Shown: positions 10,326 through 20,501, counted from the first letter of the stretch. The stretch: 35,406 nt of DNA from Calvatia gigantea (GCA_025093985.1 JACAAK010000035.1:1-35406), one strand, 5' to 3'. The notes: generated from the sequence alone by a model not told the origin. Numbers and translations are program-made.

Positions 10326-13300
10326 TCAACCGATCCCAGCATCATCTGGTCTGAACGCAAAGGCCCCCGGGTTTGCGTTCAGGAAGTCTATCAGCTCATG
10401 AATGGTCTGAGGAGGTCTGTCAAGCTCCCTCTTGTGGTTGGGACACCTGACGAAAATGTGATAGCGCCCCTCGAGAGCGGCGCCACACGAGCAGCCAACG
10501 CTTTCGTTCGGAAAGAACCGTACACGGTACGACCCAATCGGAGCATGACCAGTAACGGCACGCACGGCCCTCGCACACAGCGAGTTAGAGCCGCTAACAT
10601 GAGGAAGCCAGGGCCCACCAGAAAGGTAGGTCGGCTTCCCCGGAATAGATGGATCTGCCCCGGAAGCAAGATCCATATTACTGTGCCCCTTGTAAGAAGA
10701 GGTAGAGTACAGCTGACGCCATGACTCCAGAACGTCATCGACCGCCTCTTTGCGCAGGCGGGCAATAGAAGTGAACGGCCTCGGGCCATAAGCGACCTGA
10801 GGGAACGAGGTAACATGCCGGTGAACAGCATGATGGAACTCCCACTTCTCGGAAGAAGGGACAGCGAGGAACTCAACGCCTCTCCGGGGATCCCCAGAGA
10901 GCCATCGTTTAAGCGCCACACACACTCCCTGGGACAGCATCTGCCCGGAGTGCGTAGACGGATCAACCACAAGCTTCGCCGACGCAATAGAGTCAGTGAA
11001 TACCCGTATAAGCCTGACGTCATCCTGCTTAAGAGCAAAATGAATGCCAAGCGCAATGGCCATGAGCTCAGCATCAGGTGCTGTAACTCGGCCTGCCACG
11101 CGAGTGATCTCCCTAAGGCACTCCCGCTGGCGGTAGACATGGGCAGACGAAACTGCCTGGAACTTGCCATGGAGCGGCAGACTTGCGTCCGTCGCCATAT
11201 GGACAATCCCGAGATCCTCCCTGCACTCCCTAAGGCGCGCGTTGAGAGCATACATATGCTTGGGGTCGGTATTACCCTCCGCATCGAGCTTCACCTCCAT
11301 GAACGCCACCTGGTCAGGGTGGCAGTCCATCAGGCGGTATCCGGGCCGATTAATTGAAGCCATAGGCTCAAATTCCTCGACGAGGTTCACCAGGCTGGCG
11401 TCAGCCTGGATTAAGGAGCCCTTAGTCTTCTTGCGGATCGCAGGAGACATAAGGCCGATAGAACGAGTGTGCAATTTAGCAGACCCAGAGTATTCAGGGC
11501 TCATAAGGGCCCTGAGAGGATGGTTAGGTGACAGTGTCTTAATCCTGTAATCCGACCTGACAGCAAGCTTCTGTATATGAAGCTGGATAGGTATGAGGCC
11601 CGCGAATGTCTCCGCGGCCCCAGTAGGGGCAGTCCGGAAGGCACCTGTAATCCACAGGGCCGCCCGTCTCTGCATGACGTTCAGACTCTTAAGGGCCGCC
11701 TTACAGCGAGAGCCCTTGAAGAACCAGAGTTTGAAGCCGTATGTCGCAATCGGGACAACACACGACCGATAGAGGAGGCGCTTCTGCATAGGCCGCAAGC
11801 CCCTCGTAGAATTACCAAGCATCTTCATGGCCTTCACCGTGGAGAGTGCTTTAGTAGAATAGTAACGAACGTGCTCCTTGAAGGTAAGGGCGCGGTCGAA
11901 GTAGAAGCCCAGATACCTCCAATAAGGCTTGGGCCGGAGTGGCGTATCACCAGTGAACGGGGCAAAGCCCAGGTCAATCGGTGGATTATCATCCCCGTGC
12001 TTACGGGAGAAGTGAAAAACCTCAGACTTGTCATGCTCAAGTACCAAGGCGAAGCGCTCAAAGAGCCTGAATATAATACCATATGCCTCCTTAAGAGCCA
12101 CAAGGTTAGATCCCCAGTCTTTTGACTGGGCAATGATGGTGCCATCATCAACATATGACAGAAGAGTCGTCCCAAGACGTGACGCCTCCCTGTCGAAAAG
12201 CCACATTAGCGGAGCTATGTATAAGGCCGACAGGACGGGAGAGAGGGCAGAACCCTGCCCCACCCCCACATCCGATGGAAATGGTTCGGACTTGAAGGAG
12301 TCCCAGCAATACTGGGTCTTCCGTCCTACCAGGTAGTGCGCAAAGAACTCAACCAACTCAGGGGCGAATCCTTGCTTGCGAAGTATTGCTACCAGCATAT
12401 CATGGTGCAACGACGGGAAGAACTGCGCTATGTCAAAAGCCACAACGCTAGTCCTGAGGCCCTTAGCCCAACCCGCTCTTACGATGTGGGTCAGCATCAG
12501 GCCAGCATCTTCGGTGGACCGTTGGATCACACCTCCGAGCTGATTAGGGTGAAAGACCCCAAATTTGACAGAGTCAAACTGGAGCCTAGTCGCGATCATT
12601 TTCTCGAACAGCTTACCCAGCGTGTTGAGAAGTACTATAGGCCTAAAGGCCTTGGGTGTAGAATATGCAGGCTTACCCGGCTTAGGGATAATAACCGACA
12701 TAGATTCTTTAAAATACTCCGGCCAGCAACCTAAACGAATACAGGCGCTAGCTAGACGTACGAAGACCGGCAGGGCATCCCCAAGCACGATCTGTTTGAG
12801 CATCCTCCACGTAACGTGGTCGGGGCCCGGCGCAGAAACCTTAGAGCAGGCGGACAACGCGTCCACCAGTTCCTTGGCTGAGAAGTCCACCCATTCCCGC
12901 CGCGTCAGCGTAGGGAGCGGATCAATAACGGGGGTATCACACTCGCGCCCGGAAGCGGAGTTGTAGGTACCGTGAAGGGCCTCCCACAGGGAGTCCATAG
13001 TGTGACAAGGCTCCCCCTGATAGGAGATAGCCTCGCACGCAGGCAACTTGCGCGCCTTGACCCATTCCATAAGGTCCCAGGGGCGCTTGTTGGTCTCAGC
13101 AATTTCCTCGATCTTCTCATCAAAGAATTTGCGCTTCTTAGACGCCACAACGCGTCGAAATGCCTTCCAGTCCGCAGGGTCCGAGGAATCCCTATGGGCC
13201 TGAAGGGCGACTCTGCAGTCCTCATCCCACCAGGGTTGAGACTTTGCGGAGATGTGCACCTCCACAGTGTGGCGATGCCACGCTGCAGAGAACACCGACC

Positions 13301-14228
13301 CAATGGCCGATGCCAGGACATTAACATCCCGAGCTGAATTAAGAGGATGATCACGAAGATCATACACCCCTTCTCTGATCTCATCCAGGAACTGCAATTC
13401 CGCAGTCGCTGCCGAGTTCTTGGGGAAAGCCCTTCTGACATTAGTAATGTCCTCAGGGCGGATAGGGATCGTGACAGACAGCGGATGATGGTCCGATGGG
13501 CCCGTCAGATCCGATCTGATCTGGGGACGCGCGATGCGCCACCTAAGATCGGAGATGAAGATCAGATCAATCACCGATTGGCGTTTGGTCGGATCTCGAG
13601 GTACATGAGTAGAAGCCCTGGAATCTGGCAACCAGATCCCAAGGCCGAGGTCGTCGGCAGCTTCCAGAAGCTGCTGGGCGGGTCGGTGGTGATGCGGGAC
13701 GCCATCGTCCCACTCACGCGAATGGCAATTGAAATCGCCTCCCATGTAATGCATCTGGGGTAGAGAATCGCGCTTCTCATAGAGAAGCTTGATCGCAGTG
13801 TGCTCATCATCAGAATAGACATTCATGAAATGGCGTTCACGACCGTGATTGAAGATGGTAAGAACCATCACATCCCGGTGATCAATGAGGTCCCGCCTAA
13901 GCGAGGGCCTCAGTCTCTTGATCCGCGTGTGGACAAAAGCCATAACACGCGGTCGATCTCGTTCCTCCGCAGTGGAGGCCGGCCTCACCATATACAACCA
14001 CTCAGGGTGCTTAGGTGCTCCGATGACTGGCTCACCCTCGGCGTCGAGCGTCGAGGGGGCGGATCTAATCGTTCGCCAGGGTGGCTCCTGGACGAAAATG
14101 ATGTCGAAGTTGTCTTTCTCAGACTCTAGCAGTGTGTCCAATAATGTATAATTCTTCGCTACATTAAACGACAAAATACGTAATCTACCCTTCACGAAAC
14201 GCTTCAACTCGTCAGGTTCGGGGTTCAT
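10326..14228 (-). CDS. LINE ORF2 polyprotein: endonuclease, reverse transcriptase, RNase H
   Basis: This enzyme would nick chromosomal DNA and copy the LINE RNA in place. It has 1300 residues with no stop. APE endonuclease spans about 15-255: N22 in SFN, E48 in QEPP, GGDFN at 163-167, SDHH at 245-248. RT spans about 480-740: SVIIPKPGKP at 511, FDIAQFFPSL at 598-607, GQGSALSP at 657-664, YVDD at 692-695. RNase H spans about 1008-1110: acidic residues D1014, E1054 and D1079. A C-terminal CCHC motif has C1246, C1248, H1257 and C1262. The domain order fits fungal Tad1-like LINEs. The ATG overlaps the ORF1 stop in an ATGA, as in copies B and G, which supports this start. It is the only full-length ORF2 here and could be active if supplied with ORF1. 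Confidence 0.95.
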   Translation of the reverse strand: MNPEPDELKRFVKGRLRILSFNVAKNYTLLDTLLESEKDNFDIIFVQEPPWRTIRSAPSTLDAEGEPVIGAPKHPEWLYMVRPASTAEERDRPRVMAFVHTRIKRLRPSLRRDLIDHRDVMVLTIFNHGRERHFMNVYSDDEHTAIKLLYEKRDSLPQMHYMGGDFNCHSREWDDGVPHHHRPAQQLLEAADDLGLGIWLPDSRASTHVPRDPTKRQSVIDLIFISDLRWRIARPQIRSDLTGPSDHHPLSVTIPIRPEDITNVRRAFPKNSAATAELQFLDEIREGVYDLRDHPLNSARDVNVLASAIGSVFSAAWHRHTVEVHISAKSQPWWDEDCRVALQAHRDSSDPADWKAFRRVVASKKRKFFDEKIEEIAETNKRPWDLMEWVKARKLPACEAISYQGEPCHTMDSLWEALHGTYNSASGRECDTPVIDPLPTLTRREWVDFSAKELVDALSACSKVSAPGPDHVTWRMLKQIVLGDALPVFVRLASACIRLGCWPEYFKESMSVIIPKPGKPAYSTPKAFRPIVLLNTLGKLFEKMIATRLQFDSVKFGVFHPNQLGGVIQRSTEDAGLMLTHIVRAGWAKGLRTSVVAFDIAQFFPSLHHDMLVAILRKQGFAPELVEFFAHYLVGRKTQYCWDSFKSEPFPSDVGVGQGSALSPVLSALYIAPLMWLFDREASRLGTTLLSYVDDGTIIAQSKDWGSNLVALKEAYGIIFRLFERFALVLEHDKSEVFHFSRKHGDDNPPIDLGFAPFTGDTPLRPKPYWRYLGFYFDRALTFKEHVRYYSTKALSTVKAMKMLGNSTRGLRPMQKRLLYRSCVVPIATYGFKLWFFKGSRCKAALKSLNVMQRRAALWITGAFRTAPTGAAETFAGLIPIQLHIQKLAVRSDYRIKTLSPNHPLRALMSPEYSGSAKLHTRSIGLMSPAIRKKTKGSLIQADASLVNLVEEFEPMASINRPGYRLMDCHPDQVAFMEVKLDAEGNTDPKHMYALNARLRECREDLGIVHMATDASLPLHGKFQAVSSAHVYRQRECLREITRVAGRVTAPDAELMAIALGIHFALKQDDVRLIRVFTDSIASAKLVVDPSTHSGQMLSQGVCVALKRWLSGDPRRGVEFLAVPSSEKWEFHHAVHRHVTSFPQVAYGPRPFTSIARLRKEAVDDVLESWRQLYSTSSYKGHSNMDLASGADPSIPGKPTYLSGGPWLPHVSGSNSLCARAVRAVTGHAPIGSYRVRFFPNESVGCSCGAALEGRYHIFVRCPNHKRELDRPPQTIHELIDFLNANPGAFAFRPDDAGIG

Positions 14229-14466
14229 TGCGCGGATGCTGAAGTGTTATCAGCGGATCGTGACGCCATCCTTGAGAGACGGCGTTCACTCACCTTTCGA
14301 TAGTGCTCTTTGATCCACTCGGCCTCATACCGGTGGCGCCAAAGCTGGCACGAGTGAGAGTCAGCGCGGTGCTCGCCACCGCAATTCAGACACTTGAATT
14401 TGTGGGGACATGGTTGTCCCTCGGGGGTAGCCTTGTTGAGATCCTTAGGATGACAACAGCCGGCGA
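14225..14466 (-). pseudogene. LINE E ORF1, C-terminal remnant
   Basis: About 80 codons of the ORF1 C-terminus remain, including the last Cys/His cluster (CLNCGGEH..HSC) and the basic tail KEHYRKVSERRLSR. It is open to its end. The TGA at 14225-14227 overlaps the ORF2 start. Everything upstream in ORF1 and the 5'UTR is missing. Confidence 0.85.
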
Positions 14467-14476
14467 ACAGAGCAAG

Positions 14477-15163
14477 CTCATACGCATCTTCACTGACTCT
14501 ATTGCATCAGCAAAGCTCGCAGTTGATCCATCTACACATTCTGGGCAGATGTTGTCCCAGGGGGTGTGTGTGGCGCTTAAACGATGGCTCTCTGGGGATC
14601 CCCAGAGAGGCATTGAATTCCTCACTGTCCCTTCTTCCGAGAAGTGGGAGTTCCACCATACTGTTCACCAGCATGTCACCTCGTTCCCTCAGGTCACTTA
14701 TGGCCTGAGGCCATTCACTTCTATTGTCCGCCTATGCAAAGAGGCGGTTGACGATGTTCTGGAGTCATGGTGTCAGCTGTACTCTACCTCTTCTTACAAG
14801 GGGCATAGCAACATAGATCTCACCTCCGGGGCAGATCCGTCTATTCCGGGGAAGCCAACCTACCTTTCTGGTGGGCCCTGGCTCCCTCATGTTAGCAGCT
14901 CTAACTCGCTATGTGCGAGGGCTGTGTGTGTCGTCACAGGTCATGCTCTGATCAAGTTGTACCATATACAATTCTTTCCTAATGAAAGTGTTAGCTGTTT
15001 GTGTGGCGCCGCTCTTGAGGGGCACTATCACATATTCGTCAGGTGCCCCAACCACAAGAGGGAGCTTGACAGACCTCCTCAGACCATTCGTGAGCTGATT
15101 GACTTCCTGAATACAAACCCTGGGGCTTTTGCATTTAGACCAGATGATGCTGGGATCGGCTGA
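14477..15163 (+). pseudogene. LINE F ORF2, C-terminal fragment (RNase H end and CCHC)
   Basis: This open 228-codon stretch matches ORF2 residues 1073-1300, beginning within RNase H just before FTDS and ending GIG and stop. The CCHC motif is kept (CLCGAALEGHYHIFVRC). It is diverged from copy E mostly by transitions. It is probably the distal part of LINE B: orientation and age fit, and the roughly 330 residues between HFSRK (9185) and this point would be lost in one deletion. It has no start codon of its own. Confidence 0.85.
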
Positions 15164-15317
15164 GCTGGTGCACATGGGGGGTTCCTGCGGGGTCGCTGGT
15201 CTTCTGGCCTACTGGGTAGAGAAGTCTTAAGGCAACAGGGGTAGGGTCCCTGGGGGGTGCTTCTAGCCTCGGCTGGTGGTGCTCCTTTCCTAGGCCTGGC
15301 TGGGGGCTTCACAGGGG
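15164..15317 (+). other. LINE F 3'UTR, truncated
   Basis: These 154 nt of family 3'UTR follow the ORF2 stop and end abruptly where the 5' end of LINE G begins (CACCTTCC at 15318). It is a second head-to-tail LINE junction in the window. Confidence 0.85.
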
Positions 15318-15441
15318 CACCTTCCTTTTCCAGCAACCACCACCATCAAAGGGGCGGTTACTGTAGTCTAGTCGTATCGAATACACCGCAACCCCAACAC
15401 TTGGCTAGGGCACGTCCCTAGTTGCTGATCTACTCGCTGGT
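15318..15441 (+). promoter_or_regulatory. LINE 5'UTR, presumed internal promoter
   Basis: This 124-nt leader, from CACCTTCC to the ORF1 ATG, is the same length in copy B once the solo LTR is removed. LINEs normally carry their promoter inside the 5'UTR, so this is the likely location. I see no specific motif beyond the pyrimidine-rich start. Confidence 0.45.
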
Positions 15442-17547
15442 ATGAGCCACAGGCCACCCAGCTCATCAAACGACCCGTGGGCTGACGACCCGGTCCCGCC
15501 GCAATCGTCCCCCAACCCGATCGCTCATATTCCGGGTGTGGGCTCTCAGCAGCCACAACCCCGCTACCAAACCCGCGCCTCAACCCAGGCCTCCTTTGGG
15601 GAGGGCACGTGCCAACGATACGCCACTGTCCCGATCACGGCACGGCCGCCATCATCAACCTCCTTGAGTGGAACCGCCTGACCTTGGTCCCATGCTCCCT
15701 CTCATGCAACCTCCCCCTCTCCTGCGCCAATGGAGATGGCGGACCCTTTCGATGATGACAAGGATGAGGTGGTGGCCCCTGGGGCTGCTGCGTCTGCGAT
15801 CGCCACCGATCCCCCTGGGAGCTCCGCTGGCAGAGACATGTCAGTGGAGTCATTCAGCGATCTGGAGTATGCTCCATCCGTAGCAGCATTGGCAGGTGAC
15901 GAAGAACACCTCACTGTGGACGTCTAGGGCGCAGCCGAATCCCTGCACAACCTGTCCTCCTGGTTCAGGTCCGTGCATGCTATGCCGCTCAGCGCGGAAT
16001 CTACCACAGTGGTACTGGGCGCCGCCTTGGCGTTTGTCCAGTCCCTGTCTAACAATGGCTGGTTGGATCGCTCTCCAACTGGTCAGTCTAATCCGAGTTG
16101 GCTTGGGGGTCATGCTGTGGCCAACATTGCCTCTCGCTACGCTCGTCCCCTGCCAGACAGGAGAGCTACTCCCCTGCCTCAGCCATCTGGCTCGGGCAAT
16201 GTTGACGCTGATATGGGAGGCTCTACGCCTAGATCCGGCAGATCGAAGCCGGCCAGAGCTCCCGCACCACCACCTCCGTTTCAGCCCGTCCGTCCTGCTC
16301 GCCGCGAGCGGGATCTTGTCGAGTCGATCCGAAAGAACACAGAGGCAAAGCGCCTTGCTCTGCAGCAGCAACAGAGGAGTGCACCGGTCCAGCCTGGTCC
16401 GGTGCGCCCTCTTAACATCACCAAGAAGAAGAAGGCAGTGCCGTCCTCGTATGTGCAGATGCTATCTTCCTCTGGTAAGGGCAAGTCTGCCCAGATCCCT
16501 GTGGTCACGGCTGTGCATGTTGCGCAGTCGTTCCCAGAGCTTGAACCCAAACGAGTCGTAGCTATGGCTCGTGAGGCTGAACCCTCGGTGCAAGGCAAGT
16601 CCAAGCGCCCTGACAATGTCACGGCTGGTCCCAACCGTCGGCAACTCCTCATGACTGTGGTCACTGTGCCAGAAGGTGCCCCCCGCCCTCAGACTAACCA
16701 CTTTGTTGAAGTTATCAACAGAGGCCTTGTCCAAGCTCGTGTCTGCTGCAGGATCGAGTCGGTTCGCTCAAGCACGGCCAATTCCTGGTCGTTGCTCACC
16801 AACTTCGCCCCCACCCCGAAGGATGTCGCCATCATAGACGAGTGGGCTCATAAGGCAGTTGCTGAGGGCGTTAAGCTCCAGCTCCGTGTCCCCGACTCCA
16901 CGTCCTACATCAGGATTGTGGATATCCCTTTTATCGACGAACTTGGCCGCAAGGCCATGACTGTCGAACACCTCCTGGGCCATCTGTCAAAGTCTCCACA
17001 TTGCGAGGACTTCGCCATGCTGTCTCACACCCCATGCATCTCGCACAACTCCGCCAGCTCTGACACTTGCACAGCTTGGCTCGACTTAGCCGACTCGAAG
17101 ACCGGCACCCGGATGAAGCGCCTCGTGGAGCGCACCATCCAGATCAGAACGCACTCCTGCCGCATGCAGCAGGCTTCTGCCTGTACCGGGGTCCCCTGGT
17201 GTCAGCGCTGCTGGTACTGGGGCCACCCCACTGCTATCTGTTGATCCTGGTCGAACAGGTGCCCTATCTGCGCTGGGCCTCACACCTCTGAGAACCATCG
17301 CGCTGTCGCCGGTTGTTGTCATCCGAAGGATCTCAACAAGGCTACCCCTGAGGGACAACCGTGTCCCCACAAATTTAAGTGTCTGAACTGCGGTGGTGAA
17401 CACTGCGCCGACTCCCATTCGTGCCAGCTTTGGTGCCACCGGTATGAGGCCGAGTGGATCAAAGAGCACTACAGAAAGGTGAGTGAACGCCGTCTCTCAA
17501 GGATGGCGTCACGATCCGCTGATAACACTTCAGCATCCACGCAATGA
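15442..17547 (+). pseudogene. LINE G ORF1 (zinc-knuckle RNA-binding protein), three stops
   Basis: It is 702 codons long including the last stop and has no frameshift. The N-terminal third is rich in Pro, Ser and Gln, followed by an acidic patch (DPFDDDKDEVV). A basic KKKK segment lies before a conserved central region (residues about 345-580), and the C-terminus has three Cys/His clusters: residues 587-600 (CQRCWYWGHPTAIC, a true CCHC knuckle), from 607 and 647-661. It should bind element RNA. Stops are TGA at codon 80, TAG at 162 and TGA at 601. Codons 80 and 601 are also TGA in copy B; codon 162 is specific to G. The last TGA overlaps the ORF2 ATG. If the stops are real, no full-length ORF1 is made. 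Confidence 0.8.
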
Positions 17548-18653
17548 ACCCCGAGCCTGACGAGTTGAGGTGTTTCGTGAAGGGTAGATTACGTATATTG
17601 TCGTTTAACGTAGCGAAGAATTACACGTTATTGGACACATTGCTAGAGTCTGAGAAAGATAACTTCGACATCATCTTCGTCCAGGAACCGCCCTGGCGAA
17701 CGATTAGATCTGCCCCCTCGACGCTTGATGCCAAGGGTGAGCCTGTCATCGGAGCACCTAAGCACCCTGAGTGGTTATATATGGTGAGGCTGGCCTCCAC
17801 TGCAGAGGAGCGAGATCGACCGTGTGTTATGGCTTTTGTCCACACACGGATCAAGAGACTGAGGCCCTCGCTTAGGCGGGACCTCGTTGATCACTGGGAT
17901 GCAATGGTTCTCACCATCTTCAATCACGGCCGCGAACGCCATTTCATGAATGTCTATTCTGATGATGAGCACACTGCAATCAAGCTTCTCTATGAGAAGC
18001 GCGATTCTCTACCCCAGATGCACTACATGGGGGGTGATTTCAATTGCCATTCGTGTGAGTGGGACGATGGCGTCCCGCATCACCACCGACCCGCCCAGCA
18101 GCTTCTGGAAGCTGCCGACGACCTCAGCCTTGGGATCTGGTTGCCAGATTCCAGGGCTCCTACTCATGTACCTCGAGATCTAACCAAGCGCCAATCGGTG
18201 ATTGATCTGATCTTTATCTCCGATCTCAGGTGGCACATTGCGCGTCTTCTGGAGTCATGGCATCAGCTGTACTCTACCTCTTCTTATAAGGGGCGTAGTA
18301 ATATGGATCTCGCCTCTGGGGCGGACCCGACCGTTCCGGGGAAGCCGACCTACCTTTCCGGTGGGCCTTGGCTCCCTCATGTTAGCGGCTCTAACTCGCT
18401 TTGCGCGAGGGCCGTGCGTGCCGTTACAGGTCATGCTCCGATTGGGTCGTACCGCGTACGATTCTTTCCTACTGAAAGCGTTAGCTGCTCGTGTGGCGCC
18501 GCTCTTGAGGGGCGCTATCACATTTTCGTCAGGTGTCCCAAGCACAAGAGGGAACTTGACAGACCTCCTCAGACCATTCGTGAGCTGATTGACTTCCTGA
18601 ACGCGAACCCTGGTGCGTTTGCATTCAGACCTGACGATGTTGGGATCGGCTGA
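17544..18653 (+). CDS. LINE G ORF2, in-frame internal deletion (endonuclease fused to C-terminus)
   Basis: This 369-codon open frame starts at the normal ORF2 ATG. Residues 1-233 are the APE endonuclease up to DLRWHIAR, with SFN, QEPPW and GGDFNCH intact, but the SDHH catalytic motif is removed by the deletion. It then jumps to LLESW, residue 1167 of the intact protein, and keeps the C-terminal CCHC (CSCGAALEGRYHIFVRC). About 930 residues, including all of RT and RNase H, are gone, yet the frame is kept. It cannot reverse transcribe, so the element would depend on other copies. Whether the short protein is made is unknown. Confidence 0.85.
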   Translation: MNPEPDELRCFVKGRLRILSFNVAKNYTLLDTLLESEKDNFDIIFVQEPPWRTIRSAPSTLDAKGEPVIGAPKHPEWLYMVRLASTAEERDRPCVMAFVHTRIKRLRPSLRRDLVDHWDAMVLTIFNHGRERHFMNVYSDDEHTAIKLLYEKRDSLPQMHYMGGDFNCHSCEWDDGVPHHHRPAQQLLEAADDLSLGIWLPDSRAPTHVPRDLTKRQSVIDLIFISDLRWHIARLLESWHQLYSTSSYKGRSNMDLASGADPTVPGKPTYLSGGPWLPHVSGSNSLCARAVRAVTGHAPIGSYRVRFFPTESVSCSCGAALEGRYHIFVRCPKHKRELDRPPQTIRELIDFLNANPGAFAFRPDDVGIG

Positions 18654-19356
18654 GCTGGCGCGCGTGGGGGGTCCCTGCGGTGTCGTTGGTCTTCTGACCT
18701 ACTAGGTGGAAAAGTCGTAAGGCAACAGGGGCTGGGTCCCTGGGGGGTGCTTCTGGCCTTGGCTAGTGGTGCTCCTTTCCTGGGCCTGATCCGGGGCTTC
18801 GCGGGGGGCGGAGGCGTAAAATAACGGGGGTGGGGTCCCCGGGTGGCGGTGCGGGTTCGTCCTGCTAAGCTGCTTTCTTGGGCGCTGTCTAGGCGGCGCT
18901 TCGAGTTGCTACCCTGCCCACTGTGTCATTCTGGGTCAGGACTGGGCTGATACCCTTTCACTTGGGAAGTTGGGGGTAAGGCGGCTCCAAGCGGGGGCTC
19001 CTTGCGCTGGCTCTCCTGACTACACCTGTCCCCCTGAGGGCACTCGGCCGCCGTCGCCGCTGGGTCCGCCTCTCGAGGGATGACCAGGGCACCGCCGCTT
19101 TGCGGCGATGCGTCACTGGGTGTACACCACAAAACCTGGGCAACTGGGTCTTCCTCAATGTGATGGGCATTTCGGGGAACCGGGGGATTTGGCAAGTAGG
19201 GGACGGTCCGGGCTGGTCTGGGTTAGCGCTTGGGTTGGGTTGGATTGTCTCTGAACAGTAGATTACTCTTAACTCATCGGACCTTGTAGTTGGGGCTTTG
19301 TACTTAGCTACACGCGGACTGCGATCGGGCACCGCGTTATAAATTGGCGCAAGCCA

Positions 19357-19392
<36 letters not shown>
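18654..19392 (+). other. LINE G 3'UTR and poly(A)
   Basis: This is an untranslated region without a gene, ending in 30 A at 19363-19392. G-rich tracts lie around 18730-18850. The family hairpin is at 19089-19098 and 19102-19111 with a loop of TTT. The poly(A) abuts LINE H at 19393. Confidence 0.88.
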
Positions 19393-19393
<1 letters not shown>

Positions 19394-20501
19394 ATATGCT
19401 CGGGGTCAACATTACCCTCCGCATTGAGTTTCACCTCCATGAACGACACCTGGTCAGGGTGGCAGTCCATCAGGCGGTATCTGGGCCGATTGATTGAAGC
19501 CATAGGCTCAAACTCCTCGACGAGGTTTACCAGGCTGGCATCAGCCTGGATTAAGGAGCCCTTAGTCTTCTTGCGCAGCGCAGGAGACATAAGACCGATA
19601 GAGCGAGCATGCAACTTAGCAGACCCGGAATATTCAGGGCTCATAAGGGCCCTGAGGGGATGGTTAGGTGACAGGGTCTTAATCCTGTAGTCTGACCTGA
19701 CAGCAAGCTTCTGTATGTGAAGCTGGATGGGTATGAGACCCGCGAATGACTCCGCGGCCCCAGTGGGAGCAGTCCGGAAAGCACCTGTAATCCACAGGGC
19801 CGCCCATCTCTGCATGACGTTCAGACTCTTAAGGGCCGCCTTACAGCAAGAGCCCTTGAAGAACCAGAGTTTGAAGCCATACGTCGTAATGGGGACAACA
19901 CACGACCAATAAAGGAGGTGCTTCTGCATAGGCCGCAAGCCCCTCGTAGAATTACCAAGCATCTTCATGGCCTTCACCGTAGAGAGTGCTTTAGTAGAGT
20001 AATAACGAACATGCTCCTTAAAAGTAAGGGCGCGGTCGAAGTAGAAGCCCAAATACCTCCAATAAGGCTTGGGCCGGAGCGGCGTATCACCAGTGAACGG
20101 GGCAAAGCCCAGGTCGATCGGTGGATTATCATCCCCGTGCTTATGGGAGAAGTGAAAGACCTCAGACTTGTTGTGTTCAAGTACCAAGGCGAAGCGCTCA
20201 AAGAGCCTGAATATAATACCATATGCCTCCTTAAGAGCCACAAGGTTAGATCCCCAGTCTTTCAACTGGGCAATGATGGTACCATCATCAACGTATGACA
20301 GAAGAGTCATCCCAAGACGTGACGCCTCCCTGTCGAAAAGCCACATTAGCAGAGCTATGTATAAGGCCGACAGGATGGGAGAGAGGGCAGATCCCTGCCC
20401 CACCCCCACATCCGATGGAAATGGCTCGGACTTGAAAGAGTCCCAGCAGTACCGGGTCTTCCGTCCTACCAAATAGTGCGCAAAGAACTCGACCAACTCA
20501 G
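19393..20501 (-). pseudogene. LINE H ORF2 fragment (RT core to before RNase H)
   Basis: On the minus strand this is ORF2 residues about 625-992, open throughout, with GQGSALSP and YVDD intact and a complete thumb and connection region. It is cut on the left by the poly(A) of LINE G and on the right by copia1. It has neither 3'UTR nor start, so the original insertion boundaries are unknown. Confidence 0.88.

Larger units (their letters stand above)
9593..14466 (-). mobile_element. LINE copy E, minus strand, with intact ORF2
   Basis: From the 3' end it has a poly(A) tail seen as 23 T (9593-9615), a full 3'UTR, a complete ORF2 and the last 80 or so codons of ORF1. Homology to ORF1 stops near 14466, after which an unexplained 10 bp leads into plus-strand LINE F. 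No target-site duplication is found on the right, so the truncation is probably a later deletion. Its ORF2 and 3'UTR are almost identical to copy I (23203-25515). Confidence 0.92.
15318..19392 (+). mobile_element. LINE copy G, both ends present, internally deleted
   Basis: It contains a 5'UTR (15318-15441), ORF1 (15442-17547), an ORF2 lacking RT and most of RNase H (17544-18653), a 3'UTR and 30 A (19363-19392). The 5' end is the same base as in copy B, so this is the natural full-length start. The 3' half is closest to copy J. No target-site duplication is found: the left flank is LINE F 3'UTR and the right flank is minus-strand LINE H. Confidence 0.9.

Noticed and set aside
10278..13441. Open frames of 100-300 codons antisense or out of frame to LINE ORF2
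   Set aside because: They lie fully inside ORF2 and recur in each copy only because ORF2 is conserved and GC-rich. They contain no recognisable domain.
17478..17535. Intron-like GTGAGT..CTGATAAC..TTCAG of 55 nt at the ORF1/ORF2 border
   Set aside because: It has good donor, branch and acceptor words in B, E and G, but removing 55 nt does not put ORF1 in frame with ORF2 and leads to an early stop. The ATGA overlap explains the border better.
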